Origin: Ascidia mentula
Taxonomy: Eukaryota; Chordata; Ascidiacea; Phlebobranchia; Ascidiidae
NCBI GenBank assembly: GCA_947561715.1
Contig: OX387198.1
Location: 13,268,001-13,332,000 of the forward strand
Length of the DNA stretch: 64,000 bases
Direction of reading: 5' to 3'
Positions 34,963 to 46,206 of this stretch are shown piece by piece; position 1 is the first letter of the stretch, and the number at the start of each line of letters is the position of its first letter. The notes beneath the pieces are model-generated. The model had not been told where the DNA came from. It made no database searches and saw only the letters and a list, made by a program, of their open reading frames with translations. The position numbers and the translations under genes are program-made.

Positions 34963-36879
34963 TTAGGCATGCTTCTTTTCATCAAAAATTTCAATTAGTT
35001 TCCTTTCCATTTTGTCCAGGTCATAATACATGGGACCCCAGCCCCCTTCAAATACGACAATACCATCTAACACGATGTACAGCCTTTCCGGCAAGGCTCC
35101 GTACGCAAGACAAGCCTCATCTTGCATGTTGTCGACTAGAAGAGGCACGTCCAGTTCTGGAACTGCGTCAAGAAGCATTTGGGCGGCGTCTGCACGTTCC
35201 TGAAACGTTCGGTGGTTGTTCATTTGGAATTGATTGTCTGGAAAAACCCATCCTTCCAACGGATGAGCTTCTCGTATATACACGACAACAAAATCGGCGT
35301 CCCGTCGATATTTGTTGACAATTTTGGCAAAGCTGTTGATCTGTAAAATACAATTGTGAGAATACAAATATTTGCTGTACCAAGGGTCTGCTTACTGATC
35401 GGCGGTTTTTGCAATAGAGCACGAATTAAATATTAACTAGGAAGATATATATGCGTTTGTAGAGTAAAGGGTCATAATGTTTCAATTTCTTATTTTGCCT
35501 TGTCCGTCTTTGGTCTGTGCCTATAATGCTTGCTGTTGCACTGCTTTTGTAAGAGACTGACTAGTAAATGACTTCATAAACACGAGCTTTCGTGAGCTTG
35601 TTTCTTCTGGTGCAGAAAATGGCGTGTCAAGTAAAATGTTGTAACGGCGCTAAAAACAAGAAAGAAAGGGAAAATGCACGAAGAGGTAATCATTGTTGGT
35701 CACTTAGTGTCCGTGGCATCTTAGTGCGTGTAGTGAAGCCCCAGTCTCTATTGAGACTGTGATTGACAGAGTTAAACTTTTCGATGTAGCGTTATTCCGC
35801 CGTCACTCTCTCTCTCGCTAGTCTAGTTCTTCTTTTACCTTCAGTAGAATGTCTTCTACACTATGGTCAGGCTCGTTAAAATGAGCTTCTACCGGTTTCT
35901 CGGTATTCTTGTGCCGAATATCACTCTTGTGTACATTCACCCTTCGTCTTAGTGTTTGTTCGGTTTGCCCGATGTACACAGCTAGTGCACAGCACCCGAA
36001 GAAGCGAGATCAAGCTTGCGAAAGCTCGTGCAAATAAAGTCATTTACTAGTCAGTCTCTCACAAAAGCAGTGCACCAGCAAGCATTATGGTCATAAATGT
36101 GGCAGTGATTAAGTTAAGTTAAGCACTGCCAGGTCTGGCTTGACATATACTATATTTCTAACAGCGTTTGCTTTTTAGTTAATGTTTCGCAAAATAATAT
36201 TGCATCATCAATACCAGCGTGGTTAGGCGCCGCGTAAGGGCCGGTCCAAGGCAGTCCAAATCAGCTATGCAACATACAATGATCACTTCACACAAACCTT
36301 TGCCATAAACGGTGGTCATGTGCACGACCCAAAGTTGATCACCAAAGGTCGGTGTTTCTTCATAAACTGCAAAAGCGGTCGGTCCATGGAAGCTTTCAAG
36401 TCATTCACCATCATATTTGGTGCTTTCTCACCAAGCCTGACGTTGCAGCTTTGCACCAGTTTACTTCGTAAAATTTGGGGGAGTGTGGTTTTCTGTGAAA
36501 GAATACTATGTTTGTTTCCATTACAATGAATAAAGCAAGTCAAATTTATGCGAGGTACCATTTGTTTTGCAAAGAAAACTTAATTACTCCCAGTGTATCA
36601 AACGCATGCATAGAAATAAGCCCATCTAAACTTAGGTTTGTACAAATATCAACATATTGCTATATAAGTCAATACTTTAGGAACATACTCATTAGGTTGG
36701 TCCCCATATACCGGCTTTCAAATTACCTTTACAATTGTTTCCCTTCTTCTCATTTTGATGCCAAAGATTTTCTCCAGTATGTACGGTATGTTAAGTAATT
36801 GAACAATGTCCATTATAACCAAAACAAAAAAAAACATTATAGCCGTGAGCAGAGCCCAGGCTTTGTGTCTTACAGCCAT
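34963..36879 (-). CDS. DIO: Iodothyronine deiodinase, selenoprotein (242 aa, Sec at ~110)
   Basis: Minus-strand exons 36879-36727, 36492-36298 and 35340-34963, GT-AG, phase 0 throughout. Exon 1 gives MAVRHKAWALL plus one membrane segment, the N-terminal anchor of deiodinases. Exon 2 has RLGEKAPN and HRPLVINFGSCT, then TGA (36318-36316), then PPFMAK; in this family that UGA is the active-site selenocysteine. Exon 3 continues INSFAKIVNKY, VVYIREAHPLEGW, the HRTFQERADAAQMLL helix and AYGALPERLYIVLDGIVVFEGGWGP, a thioredoxin-fold end. The enzyme removes iodine from thyroid hormones at ER or plasma membranes. A SECIS lies 3' of the stop. An ATG 81 nt upstream (36960) is also in frame; 36879 is preferred for its context and fit to the family. 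Intron 2 contains a Penelope-like fragment. Confidence 0.95.
35523..36090. mobile_element. Penelope-like retroelement remnant with inverted ends, in DIO intron 2
   Basis: About 88-bp inverted arms (35523-35609 and 36001-36090), sharing ATAATGCTTGCTG, TGCACTGCTTTTGT, AGAGACTGACTAGTAAATGAC and CGAGCTTTCG. Next to the right arm is a reading frame (35976-35818, minus strand) for a GIY-YIG nuclease fragment, a domain typical of Penelope-like elements. Penelope-like elements often carry inverted, truncated terminal copies. Confidence 0.75.
35818..35976 (-). pseudogene. GIY-YIG endonuclease C-terminal fragment of a Penelope-like element
   Basis: Reads VYIGQTEQTLRRRVNVHKSD, then further residues with KPVEAHFNEPDH, to a TAG at 35818-35820. 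The YIGQT...LRxRxxxH spacing is that of the GIY-YIG nuclease found downstream of reverse transcriptase in Penelope-like elements. The reverse transcriptase itself is missing, so it is only a 3' relic. Confidence 0.8.
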
Positions 36880-37462
36880 TTGGTTGTAATAAAGTATTGC
36901 TGCCTGCCCTGAAAACTGTGCTGTCTGAAATGATTTGTGATTCTCAGCATCGATGATCAAATATTGCGCGGATAAGGTTAAATATTAACCAGATACCGAA
37001 GTAAATACCAAACTACAGCTTATTGCAGGGGTGTCAAACACATTTAGTGCTGTTGGTCGTATTTACCTACCTTGGTAGTGCCTTCTCTAAAAACATTCCT
37101 ATTTATTATGCATTTAAAACTGGTCATTCTAATGCTGGTTGACGTCACCTTTAACAAAAGTGTTTTATCTAAAACGGTATCGATCAGGAGGGTGTTTTCT
37201 GACCTGCTTCGCACTTGGACCAGAAATTCATTTGGATTGTTTGTGTTCAAGTGTAAATTCTGAAGCTAGGCGTCTTCTAAAATGGTGATAATGCAAAGCT
37301 TTCAATCACTAAACTGCGTTTATCATCGGAGCGGTTAGACACTGTATGCGAGGCTTGCTGCACAAACACCGCACATTGACAAGCAAGTCAGAGATGAGTG
37401 GAACATCTTAATCACGTGACAACAGTGCGTAAACAACTCCGCGAGACAGGGAAGATGCTTTT

Positions 37463-37707
37463 ACACCGGGTCACAAAGTTTTTTTCCAAACTTGATCCAC
37501 ATATATGCGTACGTAATATAGAAATCTGTGCGAATATTAACGCTACGATTTCGTGTATAGTATTTCAAATTTATATTTATCAAATTTATAAACAAAAATA
37601 ACAGGCGGTGGCCCTGTTCACGTCTAACCATTAAAATTCGAACAGATTTCTGTTTTACACATACTTGTATGTGGATCAAGTTTGGAAAAAACTTTGTGAC
37701 CCGGTGT
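37463..37707. repeat. Hairpin-forming inverted repeat, ~78-bp arms
   Basis: Arms 37463-37540 and 37630-37707. The inner 40 bp of each (ACACCGGGTCACAAAG...CCAAACTTGATCCACAT) are nearly perfect complements; the rest is diverged. Likely a small foldback or MITE-type element. Confidence 0.75.
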
Positions 37708-38379
37708 AGTAGTAATTTCCGCGGGACAGTGACGTCATTATTTGAAATTTGTCCACCTGCGGGTCTGGTGGGTGATAAACATTGATCTTGGATGTAAGGC
37801 GCGAAATTAACTATGTTTGATCGGAGTTTATCCATGGTTGATTGCGGTATGGCAGAAAAACACACTGTGTTTTTTTTAGCAGTGCATGCGTACATTACAG
37901 CTGTATGGTCGTATGTGCGTACAATTAGCAGAGTCTTAATTTTTGGGCATCAAACGTACATTTAAAGCTTAAATATTTTTGGTAACAAACTTGCATTTAA
38001 TTAACGTTGTTTTCATGTTTCTCCTCTTTGGCATCGTCATTGTAAATCGCTTAGAATTTCTGAGCACAATACGTAAGCACAGCGTTACTATCGAATATAT
38101 CTTGTGATGCAAAGCAAATACTCCACTATCTCAAAAACTTAAGTTTCATGCTAAAATCTGTCAGTTTCAAGCGAATATTATCAGCCATATATGCGCCAGA
38201 CAAAGCACGCTATAGTGATAAACTAGGATCAATCTTAGGATAACCCTTGTTGTTTCAGTATTATATCATATTCAAAGAAGGGCGATCGCCCTCTTCTGGA
38301 TCCGCCTTTGGGTCGTTCACAGCGCAAACGATCCAGGAACCACTTGTTTACCCTGAGCTGAATATTTGATGTTTTATAG

Positions 38380-38611
38380 CAGTGTTTCCCAACCGGTGGT
38401 ACCATTAGCGGTACGTGACGACATTCCAGGTGGTACGCGAGCACCTTTCCGGATTTTGCGGATATAGTTCGAATTTAAAAAAGCGTTAGTGATATCAAAA
38501 TGTTTGTTACCTCATTCCCTAGGTAACTTTGTTACATTCGACTGGGTGGTACGCATCGAACTTGTTTTACCTGCATGTGGTACGTCACCACAAAAAGGTT
38601 GGGAATCACTG
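38380..38611. mobile_element. Short hAT-type element (232 bp)
   Basis: Ends CAGTGTTTCCCAACC and GGTTGGGAATCACTG are imperfect inverted repeats of the well-known hAT type. Flanks TTTTATAG (38372-38379) and TTTTATAC (38612-38619) match at seven of eight bases, as an 8-bp target duplication should. No coding frame. Confidence 0.85.
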
Positions 38612-41124
38612 TTTTATACCCAAAGTGACTGTCTATATATTGGTATTTAATTACTGTTAAGGTTCACCTAGTTGTGCAGGTGCAATGACTCTTTTTATCA
38701 TCCTGACTTCGTGCATTTTGCTAGAATTGCGACGTTTTTTACCGAAGCACAGGCGCCTGACAATCTGCAATAACATTGCTATATGACCACAAGCTGACGC
38801 TGCGGAGTACCATATGTTCAATTATTGCATTCCACTGAATAATAAATGTAACAAAGCGACAAGAGTTGGATTTTTATGAAGCACAGAGAAACGAAATTGC
38901 AACTTTACAAAATTTATACAGACAGCATGGAAACTGGCAAATGCGAAGTTATAGTTTCGATATTGTACAGCAAGATAACGATCCCCGACGCAAATTCTAA
39001 ACACGCAGTAAAATGCAGCATCCGCAAACTTTGTCCCTGGTATACCTGAGGCGTTATTTACCTATCTTATTCCGATAGGCAATCAGTACTTACATCGGAT
39101 TGCGATCATTGCCATACATGTTACCCATTGGAACCGGAACCGTAGTACTTCAAGCACCTCTCCTAAACTTCTTTGGTTCCGCGTCTTTGCAAAGCTTCAG
39201 GTAAAATATGGTGGCACAACACCGTTATTTCAGTGTGGCACGACACAGTAACCCCTATTTTCAGTGCTGAATTTTAGTTTCCAAACAACCGATTGGACAA
39301 TTGCCTATGCCTTCATTATACATAATTCAACGGTTTGCGGGATTAGTTTGCTTGCTACAGCTATCACAGTTTTTACACAAACTACATTTGTGTCCGATGA
39401 TCCAAACCAATAAAAAAATTTGCATTTAGCCATTTTTCCAGAGAATACATATTTTACTCGTAATAGCATTTTTGACACAAATGCAGCAGCACTTTTTTTT
39501 ACAGTGTTTTCTGTTGTGTTATTAATTTAACGATTTGAAAATGTATTATTATCACTTTGCGCACTGAACAAAGCTAAATAAATTCGCAACGATTATACAA
39601 CTTTCGAACACAGTGCCCAATAAGCGCCTTTTCCTTGAACTGTATTTTAAGAGACTTAAGTGTTTGAAAGGAACTCCCTTAAAATCGAGGTTTGATTAGT
39701 GAACTATTCTGTGGATCATTATATAGAATAATGCAAAAATACACAAAAAAGGAAAGCAGTTGAGATTGACACTAAATGTGATAAGGTTTTCTCATGCGTG
39801 AGTTCATGCTATACAATGGGTTTTTGAGAGCGCCGGTGGTATAACCGTATTGGAGCAACGCAGATACGGCCAAGGGAAGCGAGACTTTATCACGTTTTGC
39901 CGTCACGATTTCATCGACACCCTCCTGTTACTGTATGAGTACGATCTAAGAAACCATGGAAATATCGGATAACTTCCAGTACTGTTATAATACAGAATGT
40001 ATCGGAATTCAAGTCACGGTGTTCAAGCAGGTGTTTTCTACGGGGCCAATTGCTACAATCAACCAAATTTATTGCCTGCATTCCTTTTGTGTTTAGGAAT
40101 TCGCCGACGTGAAAGGTCAATGGCTCTCTTGCGCACACATGCGGATAATAACTTTGTACATGCGAATTAAATGCCCTTCTTCTTCACCCACAGTAAACTT
40201 CCGAACATTCACTGGCCATCAGATTTTCAAAATATCAAACAAGCTGATCGGTAATTTCAGCTTTACAAATAAACTCGGTCGACAGCCTGCCAGCGTAGCT
40301 TGGTTCACTTATTAGTAAAGTTCTTTACTTTTTTCAGATTTTTATAAATATAACGTTGCGTTTACATGCAGTGTAAAATTTTTAGGGATGTAACTCATCG
40401 GTAGTTAGCACATATTTTTGCTGACTTCCATTGATCTAACCTTCTTTACAGTTTATTCGGTCTATTTTGTTTCGGTCTGAGCCTAATTTTCATACTTAGG
40501 TCCCGACAGCAAACATCATCTTTACATTCGGCTCCAACCGACAATGTCTGACTGAATACAAAGGATGACAACGTAAAAAAAATATTTCCTAAAACAAAAA
40601 ACTTCCGCAGAAATATTTCACAAAACGAAACCACATCTTCGATTTTCAATGCATCCGTTATCGGCGTTCTAGACATTTCGGATGGAAGCATTTCTACCGG
40701 GAAACTTCATTTTTCATTTTTCGGTAAAAACAACAACTTATGCACGTTTCTTTCAAAAGTGTGTGGATTGTGTTGACGTTTTACTTGTCCGATCGACTGA
40801 ATGTTGCTGGTTACAAAAAGATAACTCACGTAAGTTGGCGGAAGCGTTTATTTTCACGAGAATAATACCGACTATAAATACATACAATTACGAAATGATT
40901 TATTTGTGGCAACATGTGTGTTTCTGTATTCAAATGTTCGAAACTACAATTACTTTGCAAGCACAGTTCGGTTTGTTCACTCAAAAACGTATATGTATAG
41001 GCAGCTGAGTGCTACGTGGGGAACAATGAAATTGGGTTTCAAAACAAAATTATTTTTTATGTTTTTATAAACAGTATTCACAAAGTAAGCGGAGCTAGTA
41101 AGCTATTTACAGTCACTTCAAATC

Positions 41125-41874
41125 TTACTTATTTGAGGTCACATCAGGACACCCATTGTATGTCTCATCAACGTCCGATTCAACAAATTTCACTGCTTCA
41201 GTTTCGTTCACTAATATCATTTTGTTGCGGCCTGTCAGTTTTCCGAAATATTTACCACTCTGTATGTGTTTTACAAGGAACTGAACAAGTTCTGACCTGC
41301 TGGTATCTAGTTTGATTTCAACCAAAAACTTAATTTTTTGTTCGCTATTTTCCATGTTTGCCATCCTTAACCCCTTCTTCCTTATACCCTTGATACATAG
41401 ATTACAATCGGAATCTTTCAAGTAACCTACATTAGATGCTTTGCCGAAGTAGAAAAAGTCATATATCTTCGGTTCTGCGTAGTCTTCAAGGTACAGGGAC
41501 TTCTGGCGCGGCGCCCAGCAGTAGTTACTAGTGCCTGATTCCCTCAGAGCTCGTGGTTCGGAATCAGTCAATGGTACAATGTGACGTGTGAGGGTGTAGC
41601 ACGGACAACAACGCTTATACCACACAACTCTCTTCCACGAGCTGACGTCATAGTCTTCTTCGCAAACGCTTTGTTTTGTTGTGATTTTTAATGTTTGCTG
41701 TTGCTCTTCTACAGTCCGTTGCTGCTCTTCTTTCTTCAGTTGTTGCTCTTCGACATTCGCCTGATTTTCTTCCACAGTCAGCTGTTTTAGTTCTAACACT
41801 TCATTTTGTATTGTTTGCTCAATTCCTTGCTCTTGGCAAACTATACTGCTTTGTGCTTGTTCTTCACGAATCAT
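41125..41874 (-). CDS. Cluster protein C1: Glu/Gln-rich leader, trefoil-like domain (249 aa)
   Basis: Start chosen at 41874 (MIREEQ) by comparison with the paralogues at 46900 and 59078; the frame is open to another ATG at 42069. Residues ~1-75 are Glu/Gln-rich, probably coiled coil (EEQQLKKEEQQRTVEEQQQ). Then EEDYDVSSWKRVVWYKRCCPCYTL, the family signature, and SNYCW. The C-terminal ~110 residues alternate short strands: KSLYLEDYAEPKIYDFFYFG, VGYLKDSDCNLCIKG, KGLRMANM, IKFLVEIKLD, VQFLVKHIQSGKYFGK, KMILVNETEAVKFVE. This order resembles the IL-1/FGF beta-trefoil. No signal peptide. Function unknown; a cytokine-like or intracellular binding role is speculation. Confidence 0.8.
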   Translation of the reverse strand: MIREEQAQSSIVCQEQGIEQTIQNEVLELKQLTVEENQANVEEQQLKKEEQQRTVEEQQQTLKITTKQSVCEEDYDVSSWKRVVWYKRCCPCYTLTRHIVPLTDSEPRALRESGTSNYCWAPRQKSLYLEDYAEPKIYDFFYFGKASNVGYLKDSDCNLCIKGIRKKGLRMANMENSEQKIKFLVEIKLDTSRSELVQFLVKHIQSGKYFGKLTGRNKMILVNETEAVKFVESDVDETYNGCPDVTSNK

Positions 41875-43390
41875 ATTTGAAGAATTAATCTGATTTGTCT
41901 TCAGCAGCTTGTTGTAATCTCTTGCAGTTGCTTGCAAAGCCTTTTTTATATGTATCGCTTGACGGAAGTGACTTTGAACAGCCAACTGAGACTTGTCACG
42001 TTTTTGCAAACCTGTTTGCAGGCCAACGTACTGTGGCGCAATCCCTATACGCAAAACCTTAAAGCACATTTAAAACTACGAACACATGACAAATATTTAA
42101 ATTACATATTCTTACGTCGCATCCGGTACCTGAATATTGTCATGTTTTATAAACGTAAATGTTCATTTTAATTCTCTTGCTAAGCCTTTAGTGCAAGGAT
42201 TGCGGTCCCCTCTGGCAAAACGGCCGAATGTAAACAAAGCGGAATATCCGCACCAACAACACAGACTGCGCGCCAGGGTAATTGATTTATGAGTGGACTT
42301 TACATCACGTTTCACCGTCACAAATTTTTCAACAAAACTATTTTGTCAGTGGATGAACTCGAACTGACAAACCATGGAAATATGTGGTAAACATTGTGTA
42401 ACAGTGGCAGCTATTTTCTGTTGTTCATCTCACTTACTACTTTCAAGACCTCCAGGAATACTGTTACAATACAAAATGGATGACAGTACATGTCAAGCTA
42501 TTCAGACAGGTGCTTTTCTACGTGAGAGATTGCTACATGTAACCGGCTTTACCAAAAAATTAACCAACATGAACGAGATATTGCTCACTTGCGCACTCAT
42601 GCGGATTTTAATTTTGTGTTTGAAAGATCACTTAAAAAACGAAAGTCCACGCAACAAAAATCGAAAAGTGATTTTCTTGGTCAAATTGACAAATTTACCT
42701 TTAAAAGTGTAAAACAAAGTAATTGCGCAAAAATATTCGTGAATAATGTTGAACCACACAGCTAACGTTTCTTTTAACAACCAAACACTGGCTTCGAATA
42801 TCATGTTTGACCCCCATGCCCCATTACCTGCGATACCTTATGATCGACTAAATTGTTAAAAATGCATTGTGTATTTTGCACCAAAGCATTGTGTAGATTT
42901 CCATACACTTGCGAAGTGGCTGGATGGGTTTATCCAGTTTTTGAGGCTCCTAATTAATGTGTAAGTCTGGGATACAAAGTTGCAAATGAGGAAGAAAAAA
43001 GAGAATTATTTCGACTGATATCAATTAAAATATTTCTGCTGAGGAACTGCACATTTATCACTGAATAAGTTGTTGTTTGCCGTTGTGCATGAGATCTGGT
43101 CGCCAAACATTTTAGTGTTTTATTTTTTTGGGTGCTAAACCGTTTTAGTTCAGGGCGCATATTGATATTTCTATGAAAAAAGGTTTTGCTGCTGGGAAAT
43201 GCCCACCATGTCACAATAGAAACTCATGCATCACCAAGCAAAGCAGTGATGCATTTAAGTTAAATTTGCGGTTGAATGAGAGCACATGTGCGTGCTGTTG
43301 TCATGTCGAATTTTAGGGTGTTTGGGGTCAGTTTTAGTGGGGTTTTGGGCTATTTCAATTAGGTAGTTACTTGCTGGTGGGTGCTGCTGA
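41875..43390. other. 5' flank of C1, conserved with the other cluster genes
   Basis: The stretch 41990-42070 (TTTTTGCAAACCTGTTTGCAGG) and 42440-42715 recur upstream of C2 (47820, 48540-48710) and C3 (60000, 60720-60890). They may be 5' UTR exon and promoter sequence duplicated with the genes. The frame at 42374-42712 is within this repeat; its coding status is doubtful because the copies do not keep it open. Confidence 0.5.
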
Positions 43391-43960
43391 AAATTATGTT
43401 GAAAATGGAGCAAAAAATGCAGGCTGTGTTTGTGGAAAAATGAATCATTTAAGTGTCCAATCATTCGTGATTTTATGAAAGATCCATCCCATATCTACAA
43501 ATTTTGATCAAAATTAGTCTCCGAAAAAATGGTTTAGCCATTCCCCTAGGGCCATTTGCCCCCCTGGTTACTCAGTTTTTTGGTAAAAAGAGCAACAAAA
43601 AAATGGAACTGGATTTTGCAGAAAAATGAATCGTTCAACTACCCACTCATTTGCATTTTTTTGTAAGTTCCAACTCTTCTCTATGCGATGGCATCAAATT
43701 TAGTTGCTGAAAAAGTGTCAAAGCCCTCCCCCAGGGCTTTTTATACCCCCCTGTTGGTCATATGATCTTCCAGGAGGCCCAAAAAGTCCTTGCTCTGTAC
43801 AGTCTCATCCGGGAGCAAATTTTTTTGAAAGGGCCTTGAAAACAGTATTTCTCCAATTTAACACCCATATAGGTCCTTCATGGCGCTTTGCCGTCGAACA
43901 CAAGTTTACTCTGTTTTTAGGGAAATATACAAAAACAAGAACCTTTGCGCAAAAAGGTTA
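43390..43960. repeat. Degenerate tandem array, ~180-bp period
   Basis: Recurring blocks GAAAAATGAATC, CATTC/CCACTCATT, a G/C-run block (CCCCTAGGGCCATTTGCCCCCC then CCCCCAGGGCTTTTTATACCCCCC) come at about 180-bp spacing, two to three units, strongly diverged. Confidence 0.45.
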
Positions 43961-43967
43961 ACTGGAT

Positions 43968-44490
43968 TGTTGTGTGGCTTTGCTAATCCGACCTAATTTG
44001 ATGAAAACACGTTGCATACAGCCTTCAGAACATTTATTTCAGTATAAAGCAATGCTTTGACACTTGCACCTTACATTCAGGAATCAGATATTGTAGCTGC
44101 GGGGATTTTTATGCAGCCAAACATGGATTGACGTATTTGTAATTGTTTGGATTCAGTCTGAAGGAATTTTCAACCTATACGCAGATTTGACGTGGCAGTT
44201 GCGGTGTTTTTACGTTTAATCTGCAGGGTCTGACAGTGACCAAACAGCCACACACTTCCACCTGTGGTTGCATCGCAACCCTTGCCATATTCCTCGCAAT
44301 TTGTAGCCAATTCAACGACGTCGGTTTACTGTGATGGTAAACGCTTCAGAGCGACTGGCGGAAAAACAAATCTCCTTGAAATATCGCAGTAATATAAACA
44401 TTAGTTCATTATTTATTACAGACATTTGTGCATTTGTGCGGCAATATTTACACACCATTGTAAGGAAATAAAGCACGTTTTATTTATGTC
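43968..44490. repeat. Duplicated non-coding block, copy 1 of 4
   Basis: Same sequence as 51225-51845, 55300-55990 and 63370-63925 (shared GCTAATCCGACCTAA, GATGAAAACACGTTGCATACA, AACGCTTCAGAGCGACTGG). This copy has no second-type cluster gene beside it and no retroelement LTR in front, so it represents the older state. Confidence 0.8.
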
Positions 44491-46206
44491 ACGAAATAAC
44501 TGCATCTTGTGTAACCCAGATAAAAACTTTGAACAATGATTTAATTGTTTTTTGATTGCTAAAACCGGTTATGCTGAGAATAAAAAGACTGGCCAATACT
44601 TTTAATAACATTGTCATGTTAGAAAAACGTTTCGGCAAGAACTATTTCCATCATCAGTTTGAATGACGCGGTTGGTGTAGCTGTGGAAAGTGTACAAACA
44701 CCTGCTTGACCACCCGACTCACAAGGTTAAGTTTAGTGAGCCATAAATCCTTGCTTCGGCGAGAGACAGGTAGATTCTCCTGCTGATGGAGTCGCTGTCC
44801 ATACAGCAGCAACAACCATAGCTTATGAATCTGACGTTCTTCTGGTAAAAAAAAATATACACCTTTTGTTTAAAAAGATTGTATTTTCTGACGTTTCGCC
44901 TGTACGTACGACTAGTCTTCTTCAGAGAATAAAACAAACACAGTAGCGAACCCACGGGCAAAGAAATAAGGCGACGTAAAAAAGAACAAAGGGCGCCACA
45001 GCTAAAACACAGCGGGACATAAATCAATGGATACCATCAATCACAAGTCAAAGGGCCACCAATGGAAAACAAAAGTCACGAATGGATACGGGCAAAATTG
45101 CGGAACACGGGCGAAAGTACTTTTCCATCGTCTTTTCCATCGTTGCGCGATCCGCAGTCTTTCGCACTATATACGTCTCATACATAGTTCTTCTCTTTTG
45201 ATAGTGGGTCAGAACACACGGTCATTCGTATTTTCTATGGTATTGGTCAAGTCTTACATTGTCAAAACTTTCGTTGTCCTTATAAACTTTTTGGCATCAT
45301 TGATTACTTGGGTAAGGAGGTTCCTTCACCACCGGTCCGTATGTATTATATAGAAAGAGCAAGTTACTGCTCTTAATTTGTTTATTCTTCGTGCATACAG
45401 CTGCGAAAACAGTTTGCAAAACTAATCCAGAACGCAATAATCGTCGCATGCTATTTTATTTACCAAGGATCCACGCTGTGGAGAGTCAGTCATGCTCTCT
45501 GTGCATTTTACATTAGTTATTTTGTGATGCTGGGTTGGATTGTCACACCACGAAATTTGACTTGCGTTCAACTGGTCTGTAGTTGCGATGCCTACTCTGG
45601 CGAATCATTTTAATAAATGTTTTCCTGTCGTGACTCGCAGCGATGAATCAAATCACTTAAAACACAGCTTCGTTTTTATTAAAGCTGAACATGGATATCT
45701 ATATCATGGCGTCGGTTAATTTAGTTATGGAAAGTTTGTACAATGTTTTCTCAATCGGGTAGTCGAGGATTTACTGCGTTGTTTCAAACCATATAAATAT
45801 AATAAGCACAAACGTCAAATGCTTTTAAAAGAGTTTATGTAATTCATACAGGCACGAATGATTTCTACGATACATTCTTACAACAATATAAGGATTAGAA
45901 TGGTATTCGGAGAAAAGCAACAGTAAAGTGATATGTACAATGAAAAGTCACAAACAGATGCTTATTTTTTTACACAAACTCTTACAAAATGTACTGTATT
46001 TGTGGTAAACCGGGAAACACGTAACAAAATTCCCTCATGAAAATCAATCTTGCGATAAACTCCAGGGCAAACTCTACGTTAAACAAGTTGAGTGGCGACA
46101 AATATTGAGTGGCGAGAAATATTGAACTGACGATTTAAGACAAAAACGCTGCAGGTCCAAAGTACAGAAACGGAAACAGATATACATAATATGTTTGTGT
46201 ACAGGA
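44491..46206. other. Non-coding; left part unique, right part duplicated at 57.68-58.70 kb
   Basis: At 44870-44935 (minus) a Penelope/hammerhead-like terminal motif is seen (CTGAAGAAG...GCGAAACGTC). From about 45140 the sequence matches 57690-58700 (for example TTCGCACTATATACGT, CCACCGGTCCG, GATCCACGCTATGGAGAG-like words). No genes recognised. Confidence 0.55.

Larger units (their letters stand above)
36880..41124. other. Gene-poor region with two small transposon-like repeats
   Basis: No exons recognised. Holds an inverted repeat (37463-37707), a short hAT-type element (38380-38611) and, at about 39920-40170, a diverged copy of the sequence found upstream of each cluster gene at 42.4, 48.5 and 60.7 kb. 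Open frames here lack family support. Confidence 0.6.

Noticed and set aside
34704-35318. 204-codon plus-strand frame
   Set aside because: It is antisense to the deiodinase last exon and to the SECIS; the codon pattern comes from the real gene.
36316-36561. Treating the minus-strand frame ending at the TGA as a complete short gene
   Set aside because: The sequence before and after the TGA is deiodinase, and a SECIS follows; the TGA is selenocysteine.
37461-37895. 144-codon minus-strand frame
   Set aside because: It lies across one arm of the inverted repeat and shows no protein features.
44719-45027. 102-codon minus-strand frame with many Cys and aromatic residues
   Set aside because: It reads through a Penelope/hammerhead-like terminal sequence; no independent support.
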